A DNA stretch of 55,529 nucleotides, taken from Chara braunii (lineage: Eukaryota > Streptophyta > Charophyceae > Charales > Characeae). Under the pieces are notes generated by a model. It saw only the letters and a list, made by a program, of their open reading frames with translations. It made no database searches and was not told the DNA's origin. A program made the translations under genes and the position numbers. This document shows positions 22,745-32,487 of this stretch, in pieces. Position 1 is the stretch's first letter; every line of letters starts with the position of its first letter. The stretch is from assembly GCA_003427395.1 (NCBI GenBank), contig BFEA01000128.1, forward strand, positions 836,767 to 892,295, in the 5' to 3' direction.

Positions 22745-23668
22745 GAACAAGGTTGATGCTCCTATAAAAAGGATGACTATTAGTTCATTTCATAGTGCAC
22801 CCCACCATCTCTAGATTTGCACAACCTTTGGGCACTCGAGGAGGTAGTGTTAAGAAATGACTCTCCTTCTAGAGAACATGGTGCCACAATATGTGTAGAT
22901 TGGGGAAAAGATACCTTTTTGTTCCAGTTCCATTTGGGACTCGAGTAGGTAGTGTTAAAAAACATGGCAAACATTTGTGGATTATTTGTCATAGTAATGA
23001 GCGGAGTGTTGTTGGCATGATGCGGGAGTGTGACTCCCAGATGCAGTTTTAGAACACTTCTCTCGGCAAGGGCGAGTCCATGATCCATCGATTAATTATT
23101 TTCCCTTGGAGTATGGATTTCATAACATGTTCTATACCCATTTTTTATAGTATACTTCTACAATATCATTGGCTTGTGGGTGGGCAACTGCCATTTTACC
23201 GGGTCAAATGGTAGGGACCAGATGGGGTTGGATGGCTCAAAAGAATTACACTTGTCTTGGTCGCTAACCACAAACCTTATACGGATTAGTTTTAATCAGG
23301 GTTTGTTGCAATCCATGTCCTCATTGGGTACTAGCGTGGTCCATTTAACCCCTAACAACCCATCTCGTAGGTCTGCAGTACTGCCTTCGTGCCTTGTCTC
23401 ACCTTGCCCCGATAGACCAGCATGGGGAGGGGCTAAGTGGGAGTTGGGATGACTTAGTCATCTATTTGGATTTTTGGGCCTTGCTCGATTGGTTTCAACC
23501 GTAATACTGGAATAAGTTTTTTTTTTTTTTTTTTTTTTTTTGCTTTTTAATAGCCTTTTGAATTGTTTGCAGTTTTTCGCCTACTTTCGTCAGATTTTTT
23601 ATTTGAGTCTTCAAAGTAGGCATAGATTTCCAAGTCCCTTTCCAGCTCTCCCATTAGTCACCAGCATT
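22745..23668. other. No gene; short duplicated motif and T25 run
   Basis: A motif around ACTCGAGGAGGTAGTGTTAA (near 22834) recurs as ACTCGAGTAGGTAGTGTTAA about 100 bases later. A run of 25 T occupies 23517-23541 and looks like the poly(A) tail of a minus-strand retroposon. I could not define its body or target-site duplication. Confidence 0.5.
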
Positions 23669-23685
23669 GTAGATTCCTCTTTTTT
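23669..23685. repeat. Target-site duplication, left copy (SINE)
   Basis: TGTAGATTCCTCTTTTT, identical to 24287-24303. It sits directly after the A-rich tail of the minus-strand SINE. Confidence 0.88.
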
Positions 23686-24286
23686 TGTTTTTGTTTGTAA
23701 GGCTGTGAGGGGTGTCGGGGACGGTATGGGGGGAGGATGTATGCCAGGAGGCTGGACACACATAGTTCAGCTTCCTGTCGATGCAGTGAACCCACCTACA
23801 CATAGACAACATTCAAGCATAGAACCCACAACCTCGGCTACACACACACCTAGGTATTGACCGAGATTAGCACTACTCACTCGCCAGCAACAGGAGGCGC
23901 CATCACACCCAGTCACCTGTCACCGAAGTAGACTGTCGTAGGTCTTCTCGGAGAACGCCGAACCCTGGCATCTCCTCCCCTAACTCTCCCCACTAAGCCC
24001 ACCGTCTCCCTAACCCCATCTCCCCATGACCCCTCACAGACCAATAGGGGTGCAAGTGATGCTCTCTGACAATCCACACGGAGCAATGCTGCATGGCATG
24101 CCCATGGGGGCAGCCTCTGATGAGGCAGCCACAACAGCTGGATCTCACAGTACGGAGTTGTACCTTGAAACCCCTGCACGTGGCCGGGTTTCGAGCATCG
24201 GACCTCTTGTGTTGCCTGGTGTACACACTAGCGTGCATCGGCCAGTGCAACACCGGTACTCTACCACTGAGCTAAGGGGATATGTA
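23686..24286 (-). mobile_element. Complete tRNA-headed SINE, about 601 bp, minus strand
   Basis: A 601-bp insertion is bracketed by perfect 17-bp direct repeats. Read on the minus strand, it begins near 24284 with CCCCTTAGCTCAGTGGTAGA, which contains an excellent Pol III A-box and tRNA D-arm. About 79 bases on comes GCTCGAAACCC, a good B-box/T-arm match, and then AGGGG, which can pair with the opening CCCCT like an acceptor stem. It ends in an A-rich tail (ACAAACAAAAACAA) that abuts the duplication. The plus strand of the insert contains no AAAA, so the transcribed strand has no internal TTTT terminator, as a Pol III retroposon requires. The A-to-B spacing is longer than in most tRNAs, so the head is tRNA-derived, not a working tRNA. 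The body (about 480 bp) is unrecognised. Confidence 0.85.
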
Positions 24287-24303
24287 TGTAGATTCCTCTT
24301 TTT
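24287..24303. repeat. Target-site duplication, right copy (SINE)
   Basis: Second copy of TGTAGATTCCTCTTTTT, immediately 5' of the tRNA-like head of the minus-strand SINE. There are no mismatches to the left copy, so the insertion is young. Confidence 0.88.
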
Positions 24304-26712
24304 ACCCAGGCTAGTATGAGGTGTTTCAGAAGGAGAAGAAAGCACTTACCGTACCTATGATTGACGAGTTCCCAAGTAGAAGTTGTCGCCACTTCTCACG
24401 CCATTGGGATGGGGGTGTGCATATCTGCTGCATTGATTAGTTCAGTTATTTGATTTTTTTGAATTTTTTAAAATGAAGATTTATTAATTTATTTAATATC
24501 TAGGTTGTTGTAGAGGTGGGACACTCAACAAATGAAAATGAAGTTTGGTACCAGATGGTTGACAGGATAGCGTTGTTGATGGTTAGGTCCTCCCACTATA
24601 TCCGTTTCAACATGCTGGGGATGATCAATTCCACCAAGGTTTTCTTGTGGTCATTTGGTGGACTTGGTGCAATCAATCATACCCCTAGGACACTCGTTGC
24701 CTTTTTCCTCACTTTCCAATTCATTGGCGGGAGCACATATTTGGGTTGTCTCGTGGATGTAACCACCAAACCTGACTCTTTTGACCCCGACCATGTCGAC
24801 AGCAATCGAAAACAAATGAATGGTTCGTGTGAGCATTATAAAGGACTCCGGGTTGGCTCTGACTGGCATGGGGTAAGCAAACAGAGAGGTGATTGGGATG
24901 AGGTAAGGAGGTATTTCTGGAATGTGCATTGTGACGAACCGATTTCTGCACCGCGTGATTTTCTGTGCGGTAGTGACGAGGGATCCTAAGCTGGGAAGGA
25001 TGGGCTAATTAAGGGAGATTGGGATGGAAGGGAAATTGCATCGGTGTCCTCGCTTCTTCGACTTTTTGCGTCGGTTCTTTTCGAATGGTTGGGTTCAGGG
25101 TCGGTTGAGTCCCGGGACGATTGATTGATAGATGGGCTCTGTGGGCGGCGCGCGATCAATAAATGTTGACGTTGCTTCTTTTTATTCGGTTCATAAATTT
25201 TGGGCGCGAACATCGCGCGGGAATTTTCGCTTCGCTCTTTTTGTTTTTTTTTTCGAATCTTGTCGAGCCCCGACGACTCTCGGAATTTCGGACTTTCTTT
25301 TCGAAACTTGTGTTTTTCACCTTTTTGCGTTGGATAGGAATTTTGCAATCAGGATTTTCCTTTTTGTCGCACAACGCTTTTTGTTTACACGCTTCTTCAT
25401 GCGGCTGCAACGAAACTCTGATTAGTCGGCGCCTTTAATCATGTGTGTAACTGCAATTTTGGGCGGGCGCCATTGTAACTGTATCTTTCTTCTTGAACTT
25501 CATTTTTCCCGCTCCCGCTTTCTCTTGTTGTACGCGCCCATAGACTGCATGCTCGGATCAATGCGTGGAGAGAGGCTACGTCCCCCACGCCGCGATTTGA
25601 CCATGCAGAACATAGGCACTCCCTCTCCTAATCTCCTTTCTAAGTCCTTGCAATTCCGTGTTTATCGCGCATGCATGCACGCTATAAATTCCGGTTGCGC
25701 GATTAGATAGCTCTCTTAACCAGCTGTTGGAAGCTCGGGGTAGCGAGATCAGTGAGGGTCGGCTCACGAGCGAAGTAAGAGGTGAGTTGAAGTGGGAGTC
25801 GGGCGACCCGACGAGCTGGTGCCGAACGCGCGGGGTTGACGGGGGCCACGACAGACTGTGGGCGCGGGCGAACTTGATGGGTGCGGGAGGACTAAGCGGG
25901 CTGACGACTTCGTGGGTTGGTGCGCGGCGACGGACTGTCCGTATCGGAGAGAGAGAGGAAGAGGGAGCTGAGGTTGATGAACGTGGATTTGTTGTTTTCT
26001 TTGTCTATTCTCCCTCTTTGCTTTTGTATATAAATTTTGATCCCGACTCGGGGCGATTCGCTCATTTTTTTTGTCTTCGGAATCTTGGCTTGGTTTCCGC
26101 CCACACTCGCTTTTGATTTCGTTGTTGCGTGTTTGGTCGAATGAATGGATGAATGAATGTCATATCGGATTGCATGACAATTCACCTAATCTTTGGTTTT
26201 ACTTGTCATTTTGCTTGTCGCTTTGATACACTTATGAGCATAGTAGGGATTTTGCGTAGTCGTCAATACTGTTTCCCTTGTTGTTTATTCACTCTTTGAG
26301 CTACTGCGGTCACGATATATTGCATGTTCAGGAACGATCGCATACGGAATTATGGAATGATTAGATGATTGGGTAATTGTCGATCTCGACGCTGGCGAAT
26401 GCCTCACGGAAAGGCGCATAGGCGCGATCTGATTTGCGCAGCCTACACGTGTCAATCCGCAACCACTCACGCACGAAATAACTAGGATTGCGGATTGGAT
26501 GCGTTCGGGGGCCACTTTGCATCTGTAACGAAGCGATCATCCCATATGAACACATATAGGTGCACTCCCATTTGCGCAGCCTACACGTGCTCACACACGG
26601 TGATCGCAATCGTCGAATATCGGGACGGGCACAGGATTTCGGAACACTGAACTTGAGAATTCCCCGCCGAGTAACCACGCACTAAGGAATTCTCCGGCTT
26701 CACAATGTCAAG
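24304..26712. other. No recognisable gene; one dispersed 57-bp repeat
   Basis: There are several open frames of 90-157 codons but none with a motif I recognise; the one at 24516-24989 is the longest. Within it, 24872-24928 is a 57-base sequence that recurs at 31694-31750 with one visible change, so that part is repetitive DNA. From about 25140 the sequence becomes richer in G+C and CpG (GCGCGCGATC, CGCGCGGGAATT), as promoters of housekeeping genes can be, but I cannot attach a gene. Confidence 0.4.
26432..26589 (+). repeat. 20-bp direct repeat pair, 138 bp apart
   Basis: ATTTGCGCAGCCTACACGTG occurs exactly at 26432-26451 and again at 26570-26589. The intervening DNA is not repeated, so this is either a degraded duplication or a pair of sites. 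Confidence 0.8.
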
Positions 26713-27285
26713 ATGACGTACTCGAGAGACTCAGACTCGTCGTGGGATCCAGAGTATTTTAATCCTTGGGTAAACAAGTGCCTCAGACGGAGACAACCGA
26801 AATTTCCCTGCCTAACCAAAAATCGATTGTGCCCCAGGGAATTCCACTGTGCCACAACCATCGATCCGAGGTGCCCCAATTTTCCCACTTCGGATAACTC
26901 CCACTACTTCATATCCCCCGACTTCGTTGTCATTGCTACTAATTTCCCTCCCTTCCACCTCCTTCTCCCGTATCATCAGCTCACAGTTATCCCGTGGAAT
27001 TCCATCGCCGAGTACTGGCCCCGCACGCCCTGTGGAAATTGCCGGCGGCGCGGCAACCGACGAGCCTCGGAAAACAGAGGGCCTAACCCAACGCGCGCCG
27101 ACAGACGCCACGTGGCTGCCCCCAAAGGCCCGACTCATCAGAATCACAGCCATTCCGGGCAGACCTCGCCCCGAACCGCCGCCCCCAAAACAAACGAAGC
27201 GGACGACCTTGAGAGCACCGCGCATGCCATCTGCCTCATGCTGCACGACATAAATGCCAAAAGACTGAAAGGAACTTGCCGTTAG
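26713..27285 (+). CDS. Hypothetical 190-codon open frame, function unknown
   Basis: This is the longest ATG-started frame outside the transposons, with a tolerable start context (TCAAGATGACG). It would encode a Pro/Arg-rich protein beginning MTYSRDSDSSWDPEYF. I recognise no domain, signal peptide or membrane segment. Two further frames over 26812-27253 (one antisense, one sense) are also open for over 130 codons, which means the region is simply poor in stops, and this weakens the case for any one of them. No intron signals or upstream promoter elements stand out. A real gene is possible but unproven. Confidence 0.22.
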   Translation: MTYSRDSDSSWDPEYFNPWVNKCLRRRQPKFPCLTKNRLCPREFHCATTIDPRCPNFPTSDNSHYFISPDFVVIATNFPPFHLLLPYHQLTVIPWNSIAEYWPRTPCGNCRRRGNRRASENRGPNPTRADRRHVAAPKGPTHQNHSHSGQTSPRTAAPKTNEADDLESTAHAICLMLHDINAKRLKGTCR

Positions 27286-27905
27286 CCTATTGCACTCGTG
27301 TCCCTAGAACCTTGCCACATGAGATCTCAGTTTTGACCTGGGACTCCACCCCCACTTTCCCAAAAATCCTTGGCACACCCCTTTTCGCACTTCCAGGCCC
27401 ACATCCTACTCCGATCAGGAAGTCGCACTGGGCGTGAGGTTGGGCGTCACAGCATTCTTTCTATGGTTGAGTCAGCCCTTATTCGCAGCCAGAGGCTGCG
27501 CTTACTGCGATTGCTCTTTTGTCGTTTTCTGGGGTTTCTTTTTCGGGAAATTTTGTGGGCGTTCAATGGTCTTTGTCGGGGTCTTTTCGGGGTTTAGGGA
27601 AAAGTGCAAAGGGTGCAGTCACGGCTAGGAGACGGACCGGTAGTGTGAGTGGTCTTCGTAGGCTTTGGGCATTGTACGTCTAGTGGTCGTTTGGTTGGGT
27701 CGTTCGGGTTTGTTGTGGACGGCGACCCGGTTTCCTTTTTGGGGGATGACAAATTGTTCGGGGATGGGTGGAAAATGGGCTGCGGGGGGTCATGAAAGTT
27801 GCGACGACTCTTCCCGGTTTGTTTTTTCTCTGCCCGCAACAATTACGGCCCAACCACAATGCATCTGACGGCAATCCCTCAGACAAGCATATGTTCGGCA
27901 CAGCC
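27286..27905. other. No gene; holds one copy of a dispersed 85-bp repeat
   Basis: No supported open frame. 27709-27793 matches 30250-30334 in length and sequence, apart from scattered changes; both carry GGACGGCGACCCGGTTTCCT and GGGGATGGGTGGAAAA. Confidence 0.6.
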
Positions 27906-28071
27906 GGGGCCAAGTCCCACTAGCAGCGTTGAGCTACCTCAACACCTGAATCGGGACGTGTTTGTGGAGACGTGCAGTTCAGGAAACTCAACACCAATTC
28001 TGCACATCTCCGCAAAAGCGTCTTAATTCAGGCGTTAAGGTAGCTCAACGCTGCTAGTGGGACTTGGCCCC
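27906..28071. mobile_element. MITE, 166 bp, long terminal inverted repeats, 5-bp TSD
   Basis: The left end GGGGCCAAGTCCCACTAGCA is repeated exactly in inverted form at the right end. The identity is perfect for 34 bp and continues with few mismatches to about 72 bp per arm, leaving a spacer of roughly 20 bp. CAGCC lies directly outside both ends (27901-27905 and 28072-28076), a clean 5-bp target-site duplication. It is short, non-coding and nearly palindromic, the definition of a miniature inverted-repeat transposable element. A 5-bp duplication with GGGG ends fits none of the commonest plant MITE superfamilies (TA, TWA, 8 or 9 bp), so I leave the superfamily open. Transcribed, it would form one long hairpin. 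Confidence 0.88.
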
Positions 28072-28176
28072 CAGCCGATCTGTCCGAATCAAAAATCAAA
28101 ACAGTAAAAAAATTAGAAAAAAAAAATTAAAAAATCAAAGCAGTGGACAGTGAGTTGTAAATGAGCCACGTGCGCC

Positions 28177-28480
28177 ATGAGTCACTTTGCGGATCTCGTC
28201 GCCCCTCTGCATGGGAGGGGCGATGGCCAAGTCAATTTCCAACTACCGGTAGCACAGCGAAGCCCTTCTGGTAGTGCAACGACTACNCCCTCGTGTGCCC
28301 GCCTGCATGGGACCGTCGATGGCAAAGACCATTTTCAGCTACCGGTAGCAGAACCAAGCTGTACCGGTAGAGCAACAACGTACCCGCAACCGGTCTCCGC
28401 TTCCCACGTCCTCAAAACGCACCTACTTACGCCATCGTCACACGGCAGAGACCATTGAAGCTACCGGCAGCGCAGTAGCC
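28177..28480 (+). repeat. Degenerate ~95-bp repeat with palindromic CTACCGGTAG core
   Basis: Two or three related units: one contains CTGCATGGGAGGGGCGATGG (near 28209), the next CTGCATGGGACCGTCGATGG (near 28304), each followed by AACTACCGGTAGC or AGCTACCGGTAGC. A shorter third unit ends in GCTACCGGCAGC near 28460. An N at 28287 interrupts the array. Confidence 0.65.
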
Positions 28481-28697
28481 CAACCACTTTCTGAGTTCGA
28501 ACTCAAATCGGTATTTCAATTTTCAATTCAACAGTTCAGGTGTGTACAAACTGAGAGCATACTTTTGGACATAATTTCGGCCAGATACATCCAAGTATGG
28601 CCGTGAATACGGTCACATACATTTGAGATACGGCTAGTGTGAGTACTTTCTAGGGGGGCAACGACGACAACGACACCCCAACAGTTCAAAGCCGCCG

Positions 28698-28706
28698 GGT
28701 CAATGA

Positions 28707-28742
<36 letters not shown>

Positions 28743-28757
28743 TGGTCAATGACTCTT
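28698..28757 (-). mobile_element. Poly(A)-only retroposition scar (T30 between 14-bp direct repeats)
   Basis: GGTCAATGACTCTT occurs at 28698-28711 and 28744-28757. Between them lies only T30 (overlapping the first repeat's final TT) and AAGT. On the minus strand this reads as a target-site duplication, four bases, a 30-A tail and the duplication again: what target-primed reverse transcription leaves when it stops just past the tail. Confidence 0.75.
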
Positions 28758-29955
28758 CAGTTGCCCCTCTTCCGAAAAAAAAAAAGAAAAAAGTGCCTAA
28801 CAATAACAACAACAGACCCGCAAAATTAGTTATTAAATCTCACCCTCTGCTTACTCTTCTAATCCTGTCCCCTCTCTTATCTCCTCTCCCACACCTCCCC
28901 TCCGCCCCCCTCCCTTCTTTCGTCATTCCTTACCAGGGTACTCGGTCAGTTATGGTCGCAGTAGGCCAAAGGGACAAACAAGCGTCAGAGCCAACAGGAA
29001 CTCCCGGACCGGTGGTCCAGCCGGCCGCTTTGGGCCGACGTCAGGCCGTTTTAGGCCTGTTTATTCTCAAGATCAATAGTAGAATTAGAACCCCCCCTGC
29101 ATAGGCTAGCATAGATAGATCCCCAATCCCCCCTTCCCTGAACCCCCTTATTGTCCCCTTCCACTCCTACTTCACCTATCTCGCCACCCTAGTCCGACCA
29201 TCTCCTAGTTAATGACCTGTGACTTCAGCCTTCCCCAATCCCAGAGTATTAGTTCCCAGCCCTTACCTTCCCTCACCTTTCTCTTCCTTTGCCTGTTATT
29301 ACTGGGTACTCTGGTCCCGTCTTTGGTTAGAATAGGTCGAGATCTGTACCTTAGGATTAGACAGTAGGTTAGGACTACGGTAACTTGACATGTCTCTCTC
29401 CCTCCCCCTCTTCTCCCCCCCATTCCTTTCTTTTTCTTCTCTTTCTCTCCCCTCTCTTCCTCCTCCTCTTATCTTTCCCCTTCCGCCCTCCTCCTCTTGT
29501 AGATGCAACCTTCAAGCTTCCACATTTTCCTCTTAAAACCTCCTAATCTTCTTAAGCTTTTGCTTTACACCTTCCCTTTCATAAAGAGGACAAGACAGGC
29601 AACTAAAGCGAACTGGGGTAATGCTCCCTAACCGGTCTTTATGTGGGGTGGCCGGCCCCAATCATTTCAAGTTCAACAATGAGTACCAAGGTTCTTTTAC
29701 ACAAAAAAAAAAAAAAAAAAAAAAAGTTATTAGGGCCTCCGCAACACCACTGTAGAAATGTAGAAACGGGAAAAAGTACCACTGCATGCGCCAGCGAAAA
29801 GCGGCAAGATGCATCCGTTGCTATGAATAGTAATGAATGCATCTTTCCATTTTCTGCGGAACCATGCACTTGAGCATTTTCCATTTCGACAGTGGTTTGG
29901 CGAGGCGCTTAGTGTTTTCCTTCCTGGACGGACGTGTGTGACCCCAACTGCCGCT
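28758..29955. other. No gene; T/C-rich stretches and an A24 run
   Basis: Pyrimidine-rich tracts occur at 28840-28925 and 29390-29520 and an A24 run at 29702-29725, probably a retroposon tail whose body I could not delimit. No supported open frame. Confidence 0.5.
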
Positions 29956-30150
29956 CGTTTTCACTGAATGAATGTCACGGCGTTTACGTCCAGATCCAGA
30001 GATCTTCAACAAAAGTTCTACCGTGTGAATAACCCAACCCTCCGAAGGAGAACGTTTTCACTGACTGAATGAACCTCACGGCGTTTAGGTCCAGATCCAT
30101 AGATCTTCAACAAAAGTTCTACCGTTTGAATAACCCAATCCTCCGTAGAA
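29956..30150 (+). repeat. 97-bp tandem duplication
   Basis: Units start at 29956 and 30053 with CGTTTTCACTGA. Both contain TCACGGCGTTTA, GTCCAGATCCA and ATCTTCAACAAAAGTTCTAC, then AATAACCCAA. They differ at a few positions. Confidence 0.85.
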
Positions 30151-30249
30151 CACCCCCCCCTGTCCGCTCCAACTTCTGATGGCGAGATGGAGCGAGCGTG
30201 GACCTCATCTGGACCTTGGACCGGGCGTGGACTTCACCTCCTCTGGACC

Positions 30250-30334
30250 TTTGTTGCGGACGGCGACCCGGTTTCCTTTTTGGGTAACGGAAAATGGTTT
30301 GGGGATGGGTGGAAAACAGGGAGCGGGGGGTCAT
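30250..30334 (+). repeat. Dispersed 85-bp repeat, second copy
   Basis: Same-length match to 27709-27793, in the same orientation and about 2.5 kb away. No terminal repeats or duplication of the target are visible. Confidence 0.75.
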
Positions 30335-30974
30335 CAGAATCCACGACTCAATCTTTCCAGTTCTTTGTTTCGCTTTGTTGGGTTGGGTGGAAAATGGGCA
30401 GCGAAAAGGGGGAAGGGCATTTGTTGGGTTGGGCGGAGGGCACGAAAAGGGCGAACGGCATTGATCTGACTGGCCTCAGGGTGACTGGTCGCTTTGTTTT
30501 TTTTTTCGGTGGTGCTTCTTCTTCTTCTTCTTCTTCTTCTTTTTTTTTTTTTTTGGTAAATAGGCCCGTGCGATATCCCTCTATCCTGGCGGTGGTAAGA
30601 GAACCGTCAGAATTGAGGGCTTACCTGTCGGGCAGCTCCATCTATTGGTGGGGAGCGGCACCTGCTGGAAAGCGGGTCCAGCGTCCCATTGCTATACATC
30701 GTTCCATACAGAGCTTGAATTTTGTTGTTTTCGGGGGCCGAGGTTATTGTTGACTATTCATGGGGTTCGTCCTCCCGCGAGGCTGCTAGCGTCCCCCTAC
30801 CCTTTTTTGGAGCACCCCTTATCTATCAACCCAGCCCTTATTTTTGCAGCCCCTTTTTGAGTGATGTTGTGTCTGTGTCTGTCATCCCCTTTTTAGAAAC
30901 CGGGCTGATAGTGGTGCCCTTCCCCTCCCAGAGCGCCCCTTTGTTTATCAGCCCACCCTACTTTAGCAGCCCCT
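30335..30974. other. No gene; TTC microsatellite and half of a dispersed repeat
   Basis: A (TTC)n/T-run microsatellite lies at about 30517-30555. GGCATTGATCTGACTGGCCT, preceded by GAAAATGGGCAGCGAA, occurs near 30390-30480 and again near 31194-31243, so these are two copies of one repeat with an internal deletion. The rest is uninformative. Confidence 0.5.
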
Positions 30975-31153
30975 GTAATGTGACTGACCCTTTTAGAATC
31001 CCTTAAACCCTGCACCCTGTTCGTCCATATGCACATAGCCTCTGTGGTCCTTAAGATGTAATGTGGCTGCCGCTTTTAGAATCCCTCAAACCCTATACCC
31101 TGTTCGTCCATATGCACATAGCCTCTGTGGTCGTTAAGACCACAGAGGCTATG
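30975..31153 (+). repeat. 83-bp tandem duplication ending in a perfect 16-bp hairpin
   Basis: Two units 83 bp apart share GTAATGTG(A/G)CTG, CTTTTAGAATCCCT and CATATGCACATAGCCTCTGT. The second ends with CATAGCCTCTGTGGTC (31117-31132), a five-base loop GTTAA, and the exact reverse complement (31138-31153). Confidence 0.88.
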
Positions 31154-31588
31154 GCGCTTCTTTTTTTTCCCCGTTTTTTTTTCCCCTTTTCTTGAAAATG
31201 GGCAGCGAAGAGGCCAAAGGGCATTGATCTGACTGGCCTCAGGCAATTCAAAGTATTTTTTTTTTTTTTTTTTTTTTAATTTTATTTACAAGTGTCATTA
31301 TCTATCCAGGTTCGAACACGCATCTGTACTAAAAAAACAGGTGAAGCGCCACAGGAGAAAAGCGTAGACCAACCTAAGACTTGTGAGGCCTCTGTCGACG
31401 ATCGACGAGAGGAGGGGTTTGTCGAGCCCAAGCTCCAGAGAGGGCCTCCCTCCACTACACACCCCTCTACATGCATGTAATCTGTTGTGTAGTGGAACAA
31501 GCTGCCTCGCATAGTCATCCCCTCAGCCCCCAACTCTACAATCTCCTACCCCCTGGCTGCGCCCCCGCGCCCCGCGGGGCTACAGTTA
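31154..31588. other. No gene; T22 run with a B-box-like word beside it
   Basis: T22 at 31256-31277 would be the poly(A) tail of a minus-strand retroposon. About 35 bases to its right, CCAGGTTCGAACACG contains, on the minus strand, GTTCGAACC, a perfect Pol III B-box core. I found no A-box or target-site duplication. Confidence 0.4.
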
Positions 31589-31881
31589 GGAATGCGAGAT
31601 CGTCCATCACCAGAACAAATAGGAGGGGAGTTATTAGGGCCCCTCGCCACACTGATATCTAGGGTGTGCATGACTTGATCCGCACGCTGGCTCGGTAAGC
31701 AAACAGAGAGGTGATTGGAATGAGGTAAGGAGGTATTTCTGGAATGTGCATCTTTTGTATGGTAGAGTCAGCTGTTATTAGGAATGCGAGATCCTCCATC
31801 ACCAGAACAAATAGGAGGGAAGTTATTAGGCCCCCTCGCCACACTGATATCTATGGTGTGCATGACTTGATCCACACGCTG
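31589..31881 (+). repeat. 192-bp tandem duplication carrying the dispersed 57-bp repeat
   Basis: GGAATGCGAGATC(G/C)TCCATC begins both units, at 31589 and 31781, and both run through CACACTGATATCTA and GTGTGCATGACTTGATCC. Between them, 31694-31750 is the 57-base sequence also present at 24872-24928. Confidence 0.88.
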
Positions 31882-31905
31882 GGGAGCCTGCGTAGGTTCG
31901 CGGTT

Positions 31906-31977
31906 CTTCCCATGGGGCCTGTTGAGAGAAGGCTAACACCTCTTCCCATGGGGCCTGTTGAGAGAAGGCTTACACCT
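31906..31977 (+). repeat. 36-bp tandem duplication
   Basis: Two 36-base units, 31906-31941 and 31942-31977, both starting CTTCCCATGGGGCCTGTTGA, with one change (CTAACACC versus CTTACACC). Confidence 0.92.
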
Positions 31978-32487
31978 AGTGCACAAAGTGCTCGCTGAAA
32001 CATGCTTCAACTAGGGCTAAGCGGGGCTCCTGCTTAGCTGTAGTTCCTGCGATGGCACCACCCTCCAAAGATGGTAGAAGGGTGATGGTCCTCAGTGGTG
32101 GACACTGAGGTTGGCCTGGGGAAAAAGGCGTGTTGGTGTGGCTCTCAGGCTATAGAATAACACGTAGAGTCATGTATCTGATGCATTATGCGGGATCGGA
32201 CTGGGAAAGATACCTCTCATACATCCACTCCCAGGGTCCTTATGCTCGGGGGACGAAGGGTAGTTTCCGCAAGCACTGTTCCCCAGCGTTAGGTGGAGAC
32301 CTTAGGGGCAGGAGCAGACTTACAGCCCCGAGGGACTGCTCCACGAGGGCTGTACGCTGACCCAATACAACTGCCACAGAGGTTTCCAGCGAAAGTCAGA
32401 AAACAAATCATAAAAAATCCAACAAACATTCCAAATTGCAAAATGTTCCTTCGGCCCCTATTTTCACTTTCACCGCCTCCGTAGGTG
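31978..32487. other. No recognisable gene
   Basis: No supported open frame or repeat. The sequence is fairly GC-balanced and not low complexity, so it could be decayed coding or transposon DNA that I do not recognise. Confidence 0.4.

Noticed and set aside
24169-24284. A working tRNA gene on the minus strand
   Set aside because: The D-arm and acceptor ends look like tRNA, but the span is about 115 nt, the anticodon arm has mismatches and the flanks are a SINE with target-site duplications. It is the SINE head.
26812-27246. 144-codon antisense frame and 134-codon second sense frame
   Set aside because: Three frames are open over the same DNA, so the lack of stops reflects composition. None has a motif.
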